Assembly (NCBI GenBank): GCA_964555675.1
Contig: CAZKTU010000198.1
Location: 1 to 12,851, forward strand
Reading direction: 5' to 3'
Source of the DNA: CAIWXH01 sp964555675
GTDB lineage: Bacteria > Chloroflexota > Chloroflexia > Chloroflexales > Chloroflexaceae
Length of the DNA stretch: 12,851 nt
In this document: positions 6,041 to 12,793 of the stretch, one piece after another
How the letters are laid out: every line of letters begins with the position of its first letter
Numbering within the stretch: position 1 is the stretch's first letter
The notes under the pieces: model-generated
Databases searched by the model: none
The model's input: the letters and a program-made list of their open reading frames with translations, nothing else
Told to the model about the DNA's origin: nothing
Program-made: the position numbers and the translations under genes

Positions 6041-6796
6041 TTACTCGAACTTGGCGGCGACCTCGTCGGTCAGATCGAGGTTGGTGTAGACCTTCTGGAC
6101 GTCGTCGAGGTCCTCGAGCTTCTCGATCAGGCGCAGGACGGCGAGGGCGTCCTTCTCCTCGGGCTGGACGAGCGTCTTGGGGCGCATGGTCTTCTCGGCG
6201 CCGGTGATGGGGAACTTCTGCTCCATCAGGGCCAGGCGCACCACGTTGAGCTGCGTCCACTCGCAGTAGATCGAGAGTTCATTATCCTCGACCTCGACAT
6301 CGTCGGCGCCGGCGTCGATGGCGGCGAGCTGCACCTCGTCGGGGTCGAGCTTGGTGCCGGTGAGGTCGACGGTGATCAGGCCCTTGAGCTCGAACATCCA
6401 GCTGACCGAGCCGGGCTCGCCGGGGTTGCCGCCGGCCTTGTTGACCGTGGCGCGCACATCGGAGTTGGTGCGGTTGCGGTTGTCGGTGGCGGTCTCGATC
6501 AGCAAGGCGATGCCGCCGGGGGCGTAGCCCTCGTAGTAGACCTCTTCGAGGGCGGCCTCGTTGCCCTTGCCGAGGCCGCGGTCGATCGAGCGCTGGATGC
6601 TGTCGTTGGGCATGTTATTGGCCTTCGCCTTATCGACAGCCAGGCGCAGGCGGAAGTTCATCTCGGGGTCGCCGCCGCCGCCCTCTTTCACGGCGAGGGT
6701 AATATCCTTCGCCAGCTTGGTGAAGAGCTGACCGCGGCGCTGATCAGCGACGCCCTTGGAGCGGCGGATTGTATGCCATTTCGAATGGCCGGACAT
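6041..6796 (-). CDS. yebC: YebC/PmpR (TACO1) family protein
   Basis: The family is recognised from MSGHSKWHTIRRSKGVADQR at the N-terminus, then FTKLAKDI, the KAKANNMPNDSIQRSIDRG block, YYEGYAPGG and the NRNRTNSDVR motif. At 251 aa it matches the family length. Members were long described as DNA-binding transcriptional regulators; more recent work on YebC and mitochondrial TACO1 points to ribosome association and help in translating difficult sequences such as proline runs. The ATG at 6794-6796 has GAGGAGG eight bases upstream and an extended -10 promoter close by. It lies ahead of ruvC on the same strand, a widely conserved neighbourhood. The family is near certain; the exact cellular role is less so. 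Confidence 0.96.
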   Translation of the reverse strand: MSGHSKWHTIRRSKGVADQRRGQLFTKLAKDITLAVKEGGGGDPEMNFRLRLAVDKAKANNMPNDSIQRSIDRGLGKGNEAALEEVYYEGYAPGGIALLIETATDNRNRTNSDVRATVNKAGGNPGEPGSVSWMFELKGLITVDLTGTKLDPDEVQLAAIDAGADDVEVEDNELSIYCEWTQLNVVRLALMEQKFPITGAEKTMRPKTLVQPEEKDALAVLRLIEKLEDLDDVQKVYTNLDLTDEVAAKFE

Positions 6797-6834
6797 AGCT
6801 CGAGCCTCCTCGGTACCGGGTATGTGCTCAGACC

Positions 6835-6843
6835 ATTATAGCA
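6835..6843 (-). promoter_or_regulatory. Extended -10 promoter of yebC
   Basis: On the minus strand the sequence reads TGCTATAAT: a consensus -10 (6835-6840) with the TGN extension. The best -35-like hexamer, TAGACG (6860-6865), has a long 19-nt spacer, so recognition probably relies on the extended -10. The start should fall near 6828, about 30 nt before the ATG. Confidence 0.65.
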
Positions 6844-6863
6844 TAGGGGCTCGAGGGGGCGTC

Positions 6864-6893
6864 TATACAGGCGGCGACGAGTTGTGCGATAAT
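6864..6893 (+). promoter_or_regulatory. Promoter of the MBL/cNMP-binding gene
   Basis: TATACA (6864-6869) and GATAAT (6888-6893) are separated by 18 nt, and TGC precedes the -10. Transcription should start near 6900, leaving a leader of about 108 nt that contains a small CCCC-TCGT-GGGG hairpin (6933-6944). It is divergent from the yebC promoter; the two -10 boxes are about 50 bp apart, so expression of the two genes may be linked. Confidence 0.55.
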
Positions 6894-7007
6894 GCTGCGC
6901 AAACACCTGAACATGCGCCGTTTACTGTAATACCCCTCGTGGGGGAAGGCCTGCCGAGGCCGCTGGCCGGCGGGCCACACCCATCGCCCGCGAAAGGAAG
7001 CCCCTTG

Positions 7008-9203
7008 ATGAGTAGTGCGACCCCGCCGACGAGCGCTCCCGAGCGCGTCAGAGCACTGCCAAACACCGTCTCTGTGGTGGCGACTCAGGCCGGCGATGTG
7101 CTGGTAAACTGCCCCCCCGAGACCCTGAAATACCTGCTGGCGAACGGGATCACCCCTCCGGCGATCGTGCTGCTGCCGCCCGATGTACCGGCGGGGCGCG
7201 AGCTCGGCTCGAGCGGCTTCGTACGACGCGGCATCAACTACGCCAGCGTCGAGTTTCTGATCTACTCGAACTACTTTGTGAAGGGCCGCAAGGCCCGCCT
7301 AGTGACCGTCAGCGAGGAGCAAGCCGGCCGGCTGAAGGCCATCCTCGAGGAGACGATCAGCGGACCCTCCGACCCGGCCCTCTACGGGGCCGACTCGTGG
7401 GTACGGGCCGAGTGCGCGGCGGTCGCCCACTTCCCGCCCCTGAACCGCGCACCGCGCCCCGAGGACATGGCCGAGATCGTCAGCCTCGAGGCCGGCGGGG
7501 GCGACCTCGGCCCGACCCGCATCGCCCTCGAGGGCGACGAGTTCGTCTTCTACGAGGAGGGGCAGGCCGCAGCCCGGGTGAGCACGCGCATCACCAATGT
7601 GGCGCTGCCCATGACTCTGGCCCCGCCGCAGCCCCTGCACCGCCAGGAGCTGACGCTGCAGTTTATCGGCGGCAGCGACGGCTTCGACCCGGCCGGGATC
7701 ACGACCTGCTTCCTGGCCTATCTCGGCACCACCGTGCAGTCGCAGGCGACCCTCTTCGACGCGGCCGCCTATGTGCTGATGCGCCTGGGCAACCTGGGCG
7801 TCTCGCCCAGCCATATCTCCGAGGTGGTGCTCTCGCACCTGCACGAGGACCACCTGGCGGGCCTGCCCGAGCTGATCCTGATGGGCGGCCACAGGGTGCG
7901 CCTGGTCACCTCGGAGCTAATTTACCAGAGCCTGTTGCGGGTGCTGAGCGCCATGCTGGCCCTGCCGCCCCTCGACGTGGCGGCCCTCTTCGACTTCTAC
8001 AGGCTCGACCCGGGGGCGCCCCTCGAGCTGGACGGACGGCGCTTCGAGGCGATCTACGCCATCCACTCCATCCCGACGATCGCGGTCAAGGTCAGCGGGG
8101 TCTGCTACTCGGGCGACATGCGCTACGACGAGGAGTGGTTCGCCGAGCTCGAGGAGCGGGGCGTGCTGCTGCCCGGCCGCCGCGACGAGCTGGTGCGCTT
8201 CGCCGAGGGGGCGAGCGTGCTGGTGCAGGATGTGGGCGGGGGGACGATCCACAGCACGATCACGCCGCGGCTGCTGCAAGCCCTGACGGCGAAGAGCCAG
8301 CGCCTGGTGCTGGCCCATACGAGCAAGCGCCACCTGCCCGACGACAGCTCGGAGCTGGCCGACCGGGTCGAGTTCGCCGGCAGCGGGCTGGTGGTGGGCA
8401 TGGGCGCGCCCCTGCCCGACGACGCCCAGGCCGAGGTGGTCGAGACGATTGCGGCCTGCCCGCTCTTCGCCCGGCTGCCGATCACGGCGCGGCTGGCCCT
8501 GGGCGAGCAGGCCGAGGTGGTGACCTGGGAGGCCGGGGCGACCATCCTGCGCGAGGGCGACCACTCGGACGGCTGCGCCTACATCGTGCACTCGGGGCTG
8601 GTCGAGATCCTGATTGGCGGGACGCAGGTGCGGGCCCTGGGCCGCGGTAGCAGCATCGGCGAGCGCGGCGCGATCATGGGCGAGGCCCGCTCGAGCACCA
8701 TGCGCGCCCGCGGCGAGGTCGAGCTGCTCAAGCTGACCCCGGCGGTCTTTGCCCCCGCGGCCGAGCGCCTGGGCCTGGCGGAGGCTTGCGTGCGGGCCGA
8801 GTGGCTGGCGGGGGTGCCCGTGCTGAGCGACTTGCCCTGGGCCACCCTGCTCGACCTGGCCCTCGACTTCCAGCCGCGCCAACTGGCGCCCGGCGAGCAG
8901 CTCTTCAGCTACGGCGACGCGGGCTACGAGGGCTACATGCTGGTGACCGGGGCGATGCAGTTCAGCGACGAGGCCGGCGACGAGATCGAGGTGCTGCGCG
9001 AGGCGGGCGAGTTCTTCGGCGGGCGCTCGGCGCTCTATGGGCGGCCCCGCAGCGCCACGGCCCGCGCCCACGAGCCGACGACGATCTGGGCCCTGCCCGC
9101 CCCGGCCCTCGAGCGCCTGAACCTGCTCTACCCGAACATCCTGCTGCACCTGCGGGCGGTCGAGGCGAGCCACGCCTCGAAGCGGCGCCCCGAGACAAGG
9201 TAG
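7008..9203 (+). CDS. RNase Z-like metallo-beta-lactamase-fold hydrolase fused to two cyclic-nucleotide-binding domains
   Basis: This 731-aa protein starts at the ATG at 7008 (AGGAA eight bases upstream). Residues about 20-110 (VLVNCPPETLKYLLANGI) resemble the first strands of an MBL fold without metal ligands. Residues about 212-465 form an intact MBL domain: SHLHEDHLAGL with H277, H279, D281 and H282; H353 in AIHSIPT; D370 in YSGDMRY; HST at 415-417; and H437 in LVLAHTSKRH. This order matches the RNase Z/ElaC group of phosphodiesterases. Two cNMP-binding (CAP_ED) domains follow, about 481-600 and 601-718. The first keeps IGERG and EARSSTMRA of the phosphate-binding cassette (G551, E552, R561, S562). 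The second has FGGRSAL and RPRSATARA, so it keeps the Arg (R681) but has Gly at the usual Glu (672). There is no signal peptide or membrane segment, so it is cytoplasmic. It is inferred to be a phosphodiesterase-type hydrolase controlled by, or acting on, a cyclic nucleotide; the substrate is unknown. Confidence 0.85.
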   Translation: MSSATPPTSAPERVRALPNTVSVVATQAGDVLVNCPPETLKYLLANGITPPAIVLLPPDVPAGRELGSSGFVRRGINYASVEFLIYSNYFVKGRKARLVTVSEEQAGRLKAILEETISGPSDPALYGADSWVRAECAAVAHFPPLNRAPRPEDMAEIVSLEAGGGDLGPTRIALEGDEFVFYEEGQAAARVSTRITNVALPMTLAPPQPLHRQELTLQFIGGSDGFDPAGITTCFLAYLGTTVQSQATLFDAAAYVLMRLGNLGVSPSHISEVVLSHLHEDHLAGLPELILMGGHRVRLVTSELIYQSLLRVLSAMLALPPLDVAALFDFYRLDPGAPLELDGRRFEAIYAIHSIPTIAVKVSGVCYSGDMRYDEEWFAELEERGVLLPGRRDELVRFAEGASVLVQDVGGGTIHSTITPRLLQALTAKSQRLVLAHTSKRHLPDDSSELADRVEFAGSGLVVGMGAPLPDDAQAEVVETIAACPLFARLPITARLALGEQAEVVTWEAGATILREGDHSDGCAYIVHSGLVEILIGGTQVRALGRGSSIGERGAIMGEARSSTMRARGEVELLKLTPAVFAPAAERLGLAEACVRAEWLAGVPVLSDLPWATLLDLALDFQPRQLAPGEQLFSYGDAGYEGYMLVTGAMQFSDEAGDEIEVLREAGEFFGGRSALYGRPRSATARAHEPTTIWALPAPALERLNLLYPNILLHLRAVEASHASKRRPETR

Positions 9204-9206
9204 GTT

Positions 9207-9223
9207 GTCAAACCAGGTTTGAC
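9207..9223. terminator. 17-bp palindrome just after the MBL/cNMP gene
   Basis: GTCAAACC-A-GGTTTGAC is a perfect inverted repeat with 8-bp arms and a one-base centre, 4 nt past the stop codon. The tight centre makes it a poor RNA hairpin at full length but a good protein-binding site. No T-tract follows directly. It is either part of the terminator or an operator. Confidence 0.4.
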
Positions 9224-9246
9224 GGGCTTAAAGGATTTTGCGGGGA

Positions 9247-9330
9247 GGGCCAGGCCCTCCCGCGCCCCCTCCCGAGGCCTTCAGGCCAGGCCCTGCCGAA
9301 GCCTTCGGGCCAGGCCCTCCCGAAGCCCTC
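9247..9330. repeat. Short GC-rich repeats, GGCCAGGCCCTsCCG units
   Basis: Three copies of GGCCAGGCCCT(C/G)CCG start at about 9248, 9284 and 9308. The last two belong to a 24-nt direct repeat with CCGAAGCC(T/C)TC between units. The first copy sits in the palindrome GGGAGGGCCAGGCCCTCCC (9243-9261), similar to the hairpin at 3203-3221. The 9204-9351 interval holds no supported gene, only these repeats. Confidence 0.55.
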
Positions 9331-9351
9331 GCGCGCGCCCTACTGAAGGGT

Positions 9352-10010
9352 TTAGGGGGCGTCCTCGGCCCAGAGCAGGCCAACGCGGCCGCCGCCGATG
9401 GCCGCCACGCCGTTGTNNNNNNNNNNNNNNNNNNNNNNNNNNNNNNNNNNNNNNNNNNNNNNNNNNNNNNNNNNNNNNNNNNNNNNNNNNNNNNNNNNNN
9501 NNNNNNNNNNNNNNNNTCCTCGGCCCAGAGCAGGCCAACGCGGCCGCCGCCGATGGCCGCCACGCCGTTGTCGAGGGGGGCCTGGCTGAGCGAGCGCCAG
9601 CCGAGCACCTCGGCGCCGTCGCGGTCGTAGATGGCGAAGTCGCCGCTGACCGCGCCGTTGGTGAAGTAGCGCGAGCCGTCGGGGAAGAGGGCGATGAAGC
9701 GGGCGGCGAGGGCCTCGGCCCGCTCGCGCGGCACAACCTGCTCGGGGTAGGCCAGCTCGCCGCCGATGACATGGAGCAGGATCTTGGCGGCGATGCGGCG
9801 GGGCACCTCGACCCAGCCGGCGCCCAGGCCGGTGTAGCCGGCGGCCGCGGCGAGGGCGTCGAGTGCCGCGGCGGGCTCGCCGGAGTGGGGCTGGGCCATG
9901 CGGCGCAGCTCGAGGGTCAGCGGATAGCTCGGCTCGCGGGCCCGCTCGAGGTCGCGGGCCAGGGCGGCGAGGGCCGGGTCGGGGTCGGGCAGGAGCTCGG
10001 GTGCGGACAT
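9352..10010 (-). CDS. Hypothetical protein, interrupted by the assembly gap
   Basis: The gene starts at the ATG at 10008-10010 with GAGG seven bases upstream. It reads openly to 9517, meets a 100-N gap, and resumes in a different frame to a TAA at 9352-9354. The 55 nt on either side of the gap are identical. Removing one copy plus the Ns (155 nt) restores one frame of exactly 168 codons, a 167-aa protein ending LLWAEDAP. I recognise no family. The N-terminal half is Ala/Leu-rich and looks helical (ALAALARDLERARE; AAALDALAAAAG). The C-terminal half looks like beta strands (FPDGSRYFTNGAVSGDFAIY, DRDGAEVLGW, GVAAIGGGRVGLLW). There is no signal peptide or membrane segment. It follows another small hypothetical gene on the same strand, but 152 nt and a strong hairpin separate them. 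The apparent frameshift is an assembly artefact, not a pseudogene. Confidence 0.7.
9362..9416. repeat. 55-nt sequence duplicated across the gap, left copy
   Basis: Identical over its whole length to 9517-9571. The two copies abut the two ends of the N run exactly. This is the pattern left when two contigs sharing an end overlap are scaffolded with a fixed gap instead of being merged, so one copy is probably not real. Confidence 0.9.
9417..9516. other. Assembly gap of exactly 100 N
   Basis: A run of 100 Ns is the usual placeholder for a gap of unknown size. The identical 55-nt flanks and the coding frame restored by collapsing them suggest that the true gap has no missing sequence. Confidence 0.98.
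9517..9571. repeat. 55-nt sequence duplicated across the gap, right copy
   Basis: The second copy of the sequence at 9362-9416, starting at the first base after the Ns. It encodes part of the C-terminal region of the minus-strand hypothetical protein. See the left copy for interpretation. Confidence 0.9.
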
Positions 10011-10048
10011 GGCTGGCCTCGATCTGGGGTTGCGGCGGTCGCGGCACC

Positions 10049-10054
10049 ATTGTA
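10049..10054 (-). promoter_or_regulatory. Possible -10 box for the 167-aa hypothetical gene
   Basis: TACAAT on the minus strand, 38 nt upstream of the ATG. No convincing -35 hexamer lies at 16-18 nt and there is no TG extension, so this is a weak call. It would allow transcription separate from the gene ending at 10163. Confidence 0.3.
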
Positions 10055-10112
10055 CGCGATCCGCCCCGCGCGGCGGAGCGAGTGCGAGCAGCCGAGCTGT
10101 CTGGTCATGGGC

Positions 10113-10143
10113 GTTTCGAGGAGAGCAAAGCCCTCCTCGAAAC
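10113..10143 (-). terminator. Hairpin downstream of the 159-aa gene
   Basis: GTTTCGAGGAG (10113-10123) pairs perfectly with CTCCTCGAAAC (10133-10143) across a nine-base loop, 19 nt past the stop of the minus-strand gene ending at 10163. No T-tract follows on the minus strand. It is the best candidate for ending or stabilising that transcript before the next minus-strand gene. Confidence 0.5.
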
Positions 10144-10162
10144 CCCGCCCCGCGCGACGACC

Positions 10163-10642
10163 CTAGGCGGTGACGCCCAGGACGGTGGCCAACTGGGCCA
10201 GGGCCGCCTGCTCTTGCTCGCTGACGGCGGTGCCGCCGAAGCCGAGGAAGCCGCCCTCTTTGCCGGCCTCGGCGGCCTTCGTGGCGGTATCGTAGAGCCA
10301 CTGGCGGAAGCCGGGGCCGTCGGCAGGGGTCTTGCCCTCGACCAGAGCGACGGCCTTGCCGAGCTCGGTCTTGGCGTACTCGAGGGCCTCCTCCTTGGTG
10401 TTGAACTTGGGCAGCTCGGGCTTGAAGGCCTTGGCCTCCATATCGGCGGCCAGATCCTTAACCACCTGCAGCGCATCGGCGTTCTTGGCCCCCTCGACGA
10501 CGCTCGAGACGGCGGCGAACATCTCTTTCATCAGGCCGATAGGGCCGCTGACGTCGGCCATCGAGATATACATCGAGGTGATAATCGGGGACAGGCCGAT
10601 GGTCTGCCACTCTTCGGGCGTGAAGTCAGCCTTCGAGGCCAT
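10163..10642 (-). CDS. Small soluble helical hypothetical protein
   Basis: This 159-aa protein starts at the ATG at 10640-10642, preceded by AGGAGG at good spacing, so it is clearly a gene. I do not recognise a named family. It begins MASKADFTPEEWQTIGLSP and is predicted mostly alpha-helical from its Ala/Glu/Lys-rich heptad-like stretches (EEALEYAKTELGKAVALVEG; KAAEAGKEG). It has a Gly/Phe hinge (GGFLGFGG) near 130-137 and ends in VSEQEQAALAQLATVLGV. It contains no Cys, no signal peptide and no strong membrane segment. Lysine and glutamate are unusually frequent for this GC-rich window, which suggests an abundant soluble protein. It is divergent from transketolase, with 120 nt between the start codons. 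No function can be assigned. Confidence 0.8.
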   Translation of the reverse strand: MASKADFTPEEWQTIGLSPIITSMYISMADVSGPIGLMKEMFAAVSSVVEGAKNADALQVVKDLAADMEAKAFKPELPKFNTKEEALEYAKTELGKAVALVEGKTPADGPGFRQWLYDTATKAAEAGKEGGFLGFGGTAVSEQEQAALAQLATVLGVTA

Positions 10643-10716
10643 ACGAAATCCTCCTCGCAAATGTTCGGGGTACGCGAAGATAAGACGGCGCCGGACGCCC
10701 CTGGTCACACCGGCAA

Positions 10717-10725
10717 TGCTATAAT
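10717..10725 (+). promoter_or_regulatory. Extended -10 promoter of transketolase
   Basis: TGCTATAAT, a consensus -10 (10720-10725) with TGN extension. No good -35 is seen at the right distance, as is usual for extended -10 promoters. The start should fall near 10732, giving a leader of about 30 nt with GAGGAG before the tkt ATG. Confidence 0.6.
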
Positions 10726-10762
10726 CTTGGGGCAATGCGATGGAACTGTGAGGAGACGAAGG

Positions 10763-12793
10763 ATGAGCGACGGGACGCCCACGCCTCAGACGGCATACGC
10801 CGAGCTTGATCGGCTCTGCGCGAACGCGATCAGAGCCCTGGCCATAGACGGAGTGCAGAAGGCCAACAGCGGCCACCCGGGCCTGCCCCTGGGCATGGCC
10901 GACGCCGCCTATGTGCTCTGGACGCGCTTTCTCAAGCACAACCCCGAGGACCCGAAGTGGCCGAACCGCGACCGCTTCGTGCTCTCGGCGGGCCACGGCT
11001 CGATGCTGCTCTACGCGCTGCTGCACCTGACCGGCTACGACCTGAGCGTCGAGGACCTCAAGCAGTTCCGCCAGTGGGAGAGCAAGACCCCCGGCCACCC
11101 CGAGAATTTTATGACCCCGGGCGTGGAGACGACCACCGGCCCGCTGGGCCAGGGCTTCGCGACGGCTGTGGGCATGGCCCTGGCCGAGCGCTGGCTGGCG
11201 ACGCAGCTCAACAGGCCCGGCTTCAATCTCGTCGACCACCAGACCTATGTGATCTGCTCGGACGGCGACCTGATGGAGGGCATCTCGCACGAGGCCGCGA
11301 GCATGGCCGGCCACATGCGGCTCGGCAAGCTGATCGTGCTCTATGACGCGAACGAGATCTCGCTCGACGGCGCCCTGAGCCTGTCGTTCTCGGAGGATGT
11401 GGCGGCGCGTTTCGCGGCCTACGGCTGGCAGGTGCTGCACGCCGACGGGCACGTCATGGCCGAGGTGGCCGAGGCCCTGGCCGAGGCAAAAGCCGAGACG
11501 GCGCGGCCCTCGCTCATTGTCACGCGCACGACGATCGGCTACGGCAGCCCGAACAAGGCCGGCAGCTCGAAGGCCCACGGCGAGCCCCTGGGCGCCGACG
11601 AGGTGCGGCTCACCAAGCAGGCCCTCGGCTGGCCCACCGAGCCCGACTTCTTCGTGCCGGGCGAGGTCTACGAGCATATGCAGATGGCCGTCGAGGTGGG
11701 CAACACCCGCCAGCGCGAGTGGGAGATGATGCTCGACCGCTACAGGACGAGCCACCCCGACCTGGCCGCCCTGTGGGATCAGCTGCAGGCGAAGGCGCTG
11801 CCGGCCGACTGGGCCGCCGCGGCGCCGCCCTTCGCGGCCGACCCCAAGGCCAAGGGCACGCGCGTGGCCTCGGGCGAGGCGATTAACGCCCTGGCGAAGG
11901 CCGTCCCCAGCCTGCTGGGCGGCTCGGCCGACCTGGCCGGCTCGAACAATACGCTGGTCAAGGGCGCGGCGACGGTGACCCCCGAGGACTTCGGCGGGCG
12001 CAACCTGTACTTCGGGGTGCGCGAGCACGCCATGGGCGCCGCCCTGAACGGCATGGCCCTCCACGGCGGCTTGATCCCCTATGGCGGCACCTTCCTGGTC
12101 TTCAGCGACTATATGCGCCCGGCGATCCGCCTGGCCGCCCTGATGCGCCTGCAGGTGGTCTATGTCTTCACCCACGACAGTATCGGGCTGGGCGAGGACG
12201 GGCCGACCCACCAGGCGGTCGAGCACGTGATGTCGCTGCGGCTCATCCCCAACCTGCGGGTCTTCCGCCCCGGCGACGCCAACGAGGTGGCCATGGCCTG
12301 GCGCGCGGCCCTCGAGCGCCGCGACGGCCCGACGGCGATTGTGCTCTCGCGCCAGAATGTGCCCACCCTCGAGCGAGGCGCCGGACTGGCCCCCGCCGAG
12401 GGGGCCCTGCGGGGCGCCTATGTGCTGCGCGAGGCCGAGGGCGCCCGCGTAGCGCTGCTGGCCACAGGCTCGGAGCTGAACCTGGCCCTGAGCGCGGCCG
12501 AGCTGCTGGCGGCCCGCGGCGTGCCGGCCCGCGTGGTCAGCATGCCCTGCTGGGAGCTGTTCGAGGCCCAGGAGCAGGCCTACAAGGACAGCGTGCTGCC
12601 GCCCGCGCTGAGCGCCCGCGTCGCGGTCGAGGCGGGGCGCAGCCTGGGCTGGGAGCGCTATGTCGGCGATCGGGGCGCGATCATTGGCGTCGACCGCTTC
12701 GGCTTCTCGGCGCCCTTCCAGATGATCTACGACCACTTCGGGCTGACCCCCGCGGGCATCGCCGAGACGGCGCTGCGGGTGGTTGGGGAGTAG
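10763..12793 (+). CDS. tkt: Transketolase
   Basis: Transketolase moves two-carbon ketol units between sugar phosphates in the pentose phosphate pathway (and in the Calvin cycle where present), using thiamine diphosphate and a divalent metal in the cytoplasm. The 676-aa length is normal. The N-terminal TPP/metal domain has ANSGHPGLPLG (H38), SAGHGSMLLYA (H78), the metal motif SDGDLMEG (D167) continuing to N197 in DANEISLDG, and AHGEPLG (H272). The middle domain has GVREHAMGAALNGM with the catalytic Glu E421, and HDSIGLGEDGPTHQAVEH with H471 and H483. A C-terminal domain follows (LLATGSELNLAL onward). One small departure: the TPP motif begins SDG rather than the usual GDG. The ATG at 10763 has GAGGAG seven bases upstream. 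The distinction from the shorter dihydroxyacetone synthase relatives is not in doubt. Confidence 0.97.
   Translation: MSDGTPTPQTAYAELDRLCANAIRALAIDGVQKANSGHPGLPLGMADAAYVLWTRFLKHNPEDPKWPNRDRFVLSAGHGSMLLYALLHLTGYDLSVEDLKQFRQWESKTPGHPENFMTPGVETTTGPLGQGFATAVGMALAERWLATQLNRPGFNLVDHQTYVICSDGDLMEGISHEAASMAGHMRLGKLIVLYDANEISLDGALSLSFSEDVAARFAAYGWQVLHADGHVMAEVAEALAEAKAETARPSLIVTRTTIGYGSPNKAGSSKAHGEPLGADEVRLTKQALGWPTEPDFFVPGEVYEHMQMAVEVGNTRQREWEMMLDRYRTSHPDLAALWDQLQAKALPADWAAAAPPFAADPKAKGTRVASGEAINALAKAVPSLLGGSADLAGSNNTLVKGAATVTPEDFGGRNLYFGVREHAMGAALNGMALHGGLIPYGGTFLVFSDYMRPAIRLAALMRLQVVYVFTHDSIGLGEDGPTHQAVEHVMSLRLIPNLRVFRPGDANEVAMAWRAALERRDGPTAIVLSRQNVPTLERGAGLAPAEGALRGAYVLREAEGARVALLATGSELNLALSAAELLAARGVPARVVSMPCWELFEAQEQAYKDSVLPPALSARVAVEAGRSLGWERYVGDRGAIIGVDRFGFSAPFQMIYDHFGLTPAGIAETALRVVGE

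Noticed and set aside
9362..9571. A true 55-bp direct repeat, such as a target-site duplication around an unsequenced insertion.
   Set aside because: The copies end exactly at the N run, 55 is a common assembler k-mer, and collapsing them restores the coding frame. A target-site duplication of that length would be very unusual.
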